Shown here piece after piece: positions 22,596 to 25,752 of a stretch of DNA of 25,752 bases. The DNA is from CAJBIL01 sp044359525 (GTDB lineage Bacteria > Pseudomonadota > Gammaproteobacteria > Burkholderiales > Rhodocyclaceae), in the NCBI GenBank assembly GCA_044359525.1, contig JBIKLY010000052.1, positions 1 through 25,752 on the forward strand, given 5' to 3'. The position numbers were made by a program, and so were the translations under genes. A model generated the notes under the pieces. That model was not told where the DNA came from and searched no databases. It was given only the letters and a program-made list of their open reading frames with translations. The first letter of the stretch is position 1. Each line of letters begins with the position of its first letter.

Positions 22596-23952
22596 AGCGG
22601 GTGGCGGGAAAGGTAATCGCAACCGTCAGGCCGTTACCCTCTGCTGTGCTTGCCAGAGAAAGTGTTGCACCATGCAGTTCGGCGATTCGCGAAACAATGG
22701 AAAGCCCCAGTCCGCTGCCTTCGCTGCGGCTGTTGCCGAGGCGCTCAAAGCGACGCAGCGCGCGTTCGCGTTGGGCTTCGGGGATGCCGGGCCCGCTGTC
22801 GCTCACGGTGAGTTGAACATGGTCATGCGTTGTTTCAATCGAGATCGTGGCCGAGCCACCCGGCGGGGTGTAGCGGATGGCGTTGTCGATCAGGTTGCGC
22901 AGCAACACCTGCAACAGTTCGTCGTTGCCTTCGACGCTGGCGTTGCTCGCTGCGGCGATGCTCAGTCGAATATTCCTGGCTGTAGCGGCCGCATTCAGCG
23001 CGCTGACAAGTTGCGTCGCCAGTGCCTTTAGATCGACCGGCTGCTGTTTCAGCGCCGTATTCTCCGGGTCGAGGCGGGCCAGCATGAGAAGCTGTTCGGT
23101 CAACCGTGTCATGCGGTCGACGCCCTCAATCACGTGCATCAGCGCCTTATTTCTGCCCCCCTCGGCGTCGGCGCGCAGGGCGACCTGCGCCTGCGTCTTC
23201 AACGCCGCCAGCGGCGTGCGCAGTTCGTGCGCGGCGTTGGCGGTGAATTGCCGCTCATGGTCGAGCGTTTGCCGAATGCGCGCAAAGAGTTCGTTGAGTG
23301 CGTCGATCAGCGGCGCCACTTCCTGCGGCGGGTGGGTGACTTCAAGCGGCTCGAGTACTGCTTGCCGACGCGCCTGAACTTCCCTCGTCACCGCGCGCAG
23401 TGGGCGCAGCGCACTGCCGACCGCAAACCAGATGCCCAGCGCGAGCAGCGGCAGCCCGGCCAGAAGCGGTACGAGCATTTGCCACGATGCGTCCTGCGCC
23501 ATCTGATAGCGCACGTCGTGTTGTTGTGCCACCTTTACCTGGCAGTGCACCGATTTATCCCAGCGGCTGTAGAAACGCCACAACTTGCCATTCCACAGGC
23601 GCTCGCTGAAACCGTCGATGTCGCTTAGCGGCACTTCGGGCGCGTCGGCCGAGCGAACCAGCAGCACCGGGGTGGCCTGTTCGCGTCGCCAGACCTGAAA
23701 GACAAAATTCTGCGCGGGTGCGGCGTTGCTTGCCTCAAGGTCAGGCGGCGGGCCTTCCGGGTGCGCGGCCGCAGTAGCCAGCAGGCTGCCCGCCAGTTGT
23801 TCGATCTGCGCGTCGAATAATCGATCGGCCACGTCGTGAGCGCGCACAAAAACAGTGGCGACGGTTCCCAGCCAGAGGAAGGCAATGGTGCTCAGTAGCA
23901 GCCAGAGCAGGCGGCGGCGCAGCGAGTAGCCGGGCGTGATTTGCGCCTTCAT
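22591..23952 (-). CDS. qseC: QseC-like sensor histidine kinase
   Basis: A 453-residue inner-membrane two-component kinase. Membrane helices lie at about residues 13-35 and 159-180, enclosing a periplasmic domain of about 120 residues of the QseC/TctE N-terminal type. A HAMP-like linker follows. The H-box QFTANAAHELRTPL carries phosphoacceptor H242. The ATPase part shows an N-box (NLIDNAIRYTPPGG, N357), G1 (DSGPGIP, D385) and G2 (GSGLGLSIV). All catalytic elements look intact. It overlaps the response-regulator stop by 4 bases (ATGA), so the two are translationally coupled. The symbol reflects subfamily likeness; the signal could be a metal or another envelope cue. Confidence 0.93.
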   Translation of the reverse strand: MKAQITPGYSLRRRLLWLLLSTIAFLWLGTVATVFVRAHDVADRLFDAQIEQLAGSLLATAAAHPEGPPPDLEASNAAPAQNFVFQVWRREQATPVLLVRSADAPEVPLSDIDGFSERLWNGKLWRFYSRWDKSVHCQVKVAQQHDVRYQMAQDASWQMLVPLLAGLPLLALGIWFAVGSALRPLRAVTREVQARRQAVLEPLEVTHPPQEVAPLIDALNELFARIRQTLDHERQFTANAAHELRTPLAALKTQAQVALRADAEGGRNKALMHVIEGVDRMTRLTEQLLMLARLDPENTALKQQPVDLKALATQLVSALNAAATARNIRLSIAAASNASVEGNDELLQVLLRNLIDNAIRYTPPGGSATISIETTHDHVQLTVSDSGPGIPEAQRERALRRFERLGNSRSEGSGLGLSIVSRIAELHGATLSLASTAEGNGLTVAITFPATRS

Positions 23953-24614
23953 GTCGTCGCGCCAATCGTATAGCCGATGCCGCGTACTGTCCGTATCAGT
24001 TCGCTACCCAGCTTCTTGCGCAGATGATGAACATGCACTTCGACGGCATTACTTTCCGGCTCCTCGTTCCAGCCGTAGATCAGGCGCTCGAGCTGGCTGC
24101 GCGCGAGTACGCGGCCGCTGTTTTCGAGCAGCGCTTCGAGTAGTGAGAATTCGCGGGCCGAGAGTTCGACTGTCTGGCCGTCAACGCTCACCTTGTGTGC
24201 CGCCGGATCGAGCGTGAGGCCGGCATAAGTAAGCAGCGCGGATTGCCGGCCGTGGCTGCGGCGGATCAGTGCGCGCAGGCGGGCCGCGAGTTCGTCGAGG
24301 TCAAAGGGTTTGACCAGGTAATCGTCGGCACCGCCATCCAGCCCGGCAAGTTTGTCGGCAACTGTGTCGCGCGCGGTGAGGATCAGCACCGGTAATGCCT
24401 GCTTCCGGTTGCGCAGCCAGGAGAGCAGCGACATCCCGTCGATTTCGCCGGGCAGGCCGAGATCAAGCACGAGCGCAGAGAATTCTTCGGCGCGCAGCAG
24501 CGTTTGGGCTGCCCGGCCGTCCGGCACCCAGTCGACGGTAAAACCAGCCTGATGCAGACCGGTCTGGATGCCGTCGCCGAGCAGCGGGTCGTCTTCAACA
24601 AGGAGGAGGCGCAT
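23949..24614 (-). CDS. qseB: QseB-like OmpR-family response regulator
   Basis: A 221-residue transcription factor. The receiver domain has the acidic pocket E7-D8-D9, phosphoacceptor D51 in LVLDLGLPG, T80 in LILTARD and K102 in YLVKPFD. The C-terminal winged helix has SAREFSLLEALLENSGRVLARSQLE and SNAVEVHVHHLRKKLGSELIRTVRGIGYTIG, very close to QseB/PmrA proteins. The start at 24612-24614 follows AAGGAT at acceptable spacing; the longer frame adds 12 residues before the normal MRLLLVEDD start. It is co-transcribed with the kinase. A matching CTTAAG-N5-CTTAAG box before the small exported gene is its likeliest target in the window; none is seen before its own gene. Confidence 0.94.
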   Translation of the reverse strand: MRLLLVEDDPLLGDGIQTGLHQAGFTVDWVPDGRAAQTLLRAEEFSALVLDLGLPGEIDGMSLLSWLRNRKQALPVLILTARDTVADKLAGLDGGADDYLVKPFDLDELAARLRALIRRSHGRQSALLTYAGLTLDPAAHKVSVDGQTVELSAREFSLLEALLENSGRVLARSQLERLIYGWNEEPESNAVEVHVHHLRKKLGSELIRTVRGIGYTIGATT

Positions 24615-24707
24615 GGCGTGATTATCCTTTGCGATAGGGCCGTGCGGCAAAAAATCCGGCTAACGGCGCTTACCTGGTTTGATCCATTTTCTGCCAGTGA
24701 GCTGCAA

Positions 24708-25752
24708 CTACTCGTCGTTTGCGTGGCTTTCGTCTGCATAGGGCCATAGCTGGTGCGTGTCGACGTAAAGCCGGTAGCGCGCTTCCAGTGCGTCGAGTCG
24801 GGCGCTGTTGGCGCTGAGGCGGGCTTCGTTGGCCTGGCGCTGGGCGAGCAGGACGTCGCTGAGCCCGGCTTCGCCCAGCGTGCGGGCGCGGGTGGTCAGT
24901 GTGGCTGCCTGTTCAATGCGTTGTGCGGCATCTTCGGCGCGCCGCCAGGATTCGTAGGACGCCTGTGCGGAGACAAAGCCGGTTGCAATTTCAGCATTGA
25001 TTTTGGCCATCGTCGCGGCTTCGCGTTGGGCTGATGCGCCGGCCAGCGCCGTTTCGCGGCGGGCGCTGGCGGCGCGTGCCTGACCGGGAAAAGGGATGCT
25101 CAGGCTGAGCCCGGTGAGGCGCTCTTCGCCGCCGCGATCCGAGCCGACGTGAAAGCCGATGGTTGGATCGGGCGTGCGCTCGGCGTCGGCACGGCTGGCA
25201 ACCAGTCGGGCGCGCTGGCTGTCCGAGCGGGCGAGCAGGAGTTCATGGTTGTGTTCGAGCAGGTGTTCGCGCCATTCGGCGAGGCTGCCGGCCAGCGGCT
25301 GTGGCGTGCTCAGGATGACTTCGGCGGGCAGGCTGAGCGCCGGGAAGCGGGCGCCGAGTTCGGCGACCGCAACGGCGACGCGCAACCGGGCTTGCTCGAA
25401 TGCTGCCTGCGCCAATGCAGTGGCTGCTTCACTCTGCATCAGTTCAAGGCGCGGAGCGTCGCCAAGCTGCACGCGGCGCGCGGTGGCTTGTTGCTGGCGG
25501 GTCAGAGATTCGCTTTGCAGAGCCCATTGGCGCGCACTTTCCTTTTCGCGTAGCCAGACAAACCAGGTTTTGAGCAGGCTGCGCGCCGTTTCGTGCAGTG
25601 CGTCACCGAACGCCGCGTTCGCCTGGACTACCCCTTGTGCGCCGATTCTGGCGTCGATGGCCGCCTTACCGGGCAGGCGCAGCGGACGTTCGAGCGCCGC
25701 GCGCCATTCGCTGTAGCGCTGGCTGGCAGTCGTCTGAACGCCATTGACGTTA
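24708..25752 (-). CDS. TolC/CzcC-family outer-membrane efflux protein (N-terminus beyond the window)
   Basis: The C-terminal 347 codons of an outer-membrane factor that would form the outer channel of a tripartite efflux pump. The frame is open from the window end to TAG at 24708-24710. Visible features are ERPLRLPGKAAIDARIG near the left end of the protein, long alternating helices rich in Ala, Gln and Arg, and RVQLGDAPRLELMQSEAATAL. Also present is the repeat-like block LSLSIPFPGQARAASARRE, typical of CzcC-like proteins. The apparent start at 25472 is an internal GTG, not the true start. It ends 93 bases before the response-regulator gene on the same strand; an association with metal efflux is plausible but its pump partners are outside the window. 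Confidence 0.88.
   Translation of the reverse strand, partial: NVNGVQTTASQRYSEWRAALERPLRLPGKAAIDARIGAQGVVQANAAFGDALHETARSLLKTWFVWLREKESARQWALQSESLTRQQQATARRVQLGDAPRLELMQSEAATALAQAAFEQARLRVAVAVAELGARFPALSLPAEVILSTPQPLAGSLAEWREHLLEHNHELLLARSDSQRARLVASRADAERTPDPTIGFHVGSDRGGEERLTGLSLSIPFPGQARAASARRETALAGASAQREAATMAKINAEIATGFVSAQASYESWRRAEDAAQRIEQAATLTTRARTLGEAGLSDVLLAQRQANEARLSANSARLDALEARYRLYVDTHQLWPYADESHANDE

Noticed and set aside
22521..22622. Longer N-terminus for the small His-rich protein starting at 22622
   Set aside because: It would overlap the kinase gene and destroy the signal peptide, while the ATG at 22520 has a perfect AGGAGGG ribosome site.

Overview
This is a 25.7 kb, GC-rich, gene-dense chromosomal stretch that looks betaproteobacterial, most likely from the Rhodocyclales (Dechloromonas/Azonexus-like). 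That placement is inferred from three things: the tkt-gap pair, PEP-CTERM secreted proteins with an identical VPEPETYAML sorting start, and a yhdP / nitrilase / tldD string beside a divergent glnE. No rRNA, tRNA, CRISPR array, transposase or phage gene was found.

Layout. (1) 1-2.7 kb, minus strand: the 5' part of gap and all of tkt (central carbon metabolism). (2) 2.9-4.35 kb, minus: two PEP-CTERM exported proteins in tandem behind one promoter with an adjacent inverted repeat. (3) 4.4-6.5 kb: a YdjM-type membrane protein and a divergent SDR oxidoreductase around an array of TTGA/TCAA half-sites, then a decayed C-terminal fragment of an OmpR-family response regulator. (4) 6.5-9.9 kb, minus: a small exported PKD-like protein and glnE. 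(5) 10.0-16.5 kb, plus: yhdP, a Nit1-type amidase and tldD. (6) 16.5-18.6 kb, plus: an exported protein with NarX/PilJ-type sensor motifs behind an FNR-type promoter, then DAHP synthase. (7) 18.7-22.0 kb, plus: a GT39 glycosyltransferase, an 11-bp tandem repeat, a RelBE-type toxin-antitoxin module, a 117-bp inverted-repeat element and a UbiA-type phosphoribosyltransferase-like gene. (8) 22.0-25.75 kb, minus: a TolC-like gene (partial), a QseBC-like two-component system and a small His-rich exported protein.

The housekeeping part is ordinary. The most interesting points are regulatory and structural. A near-consensus FNR site sits at exactly class II spacing before a free-standing periplasmic protein with a NarX-like nitrate P-box motif. 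A perfect CTTAAG-N5-CTTAAG box overlaps the sensor-kinase stop codon, at the -35 position of the His-rich exported gene. Two inverted mosaic repeats built of 8-9 bp CACRGAG units lie in the gaps before tldD and before the GT39 gene. A 19-bp inverted repeat pair lies downstream of relE, and a response-regulator remnant overlaps a strong terminator hairpin. I see no clearly new multi-gene defence or mobile system. The candidates worth testing are the FNR/P-box protein and the two-component/His-rich-protein circuit.
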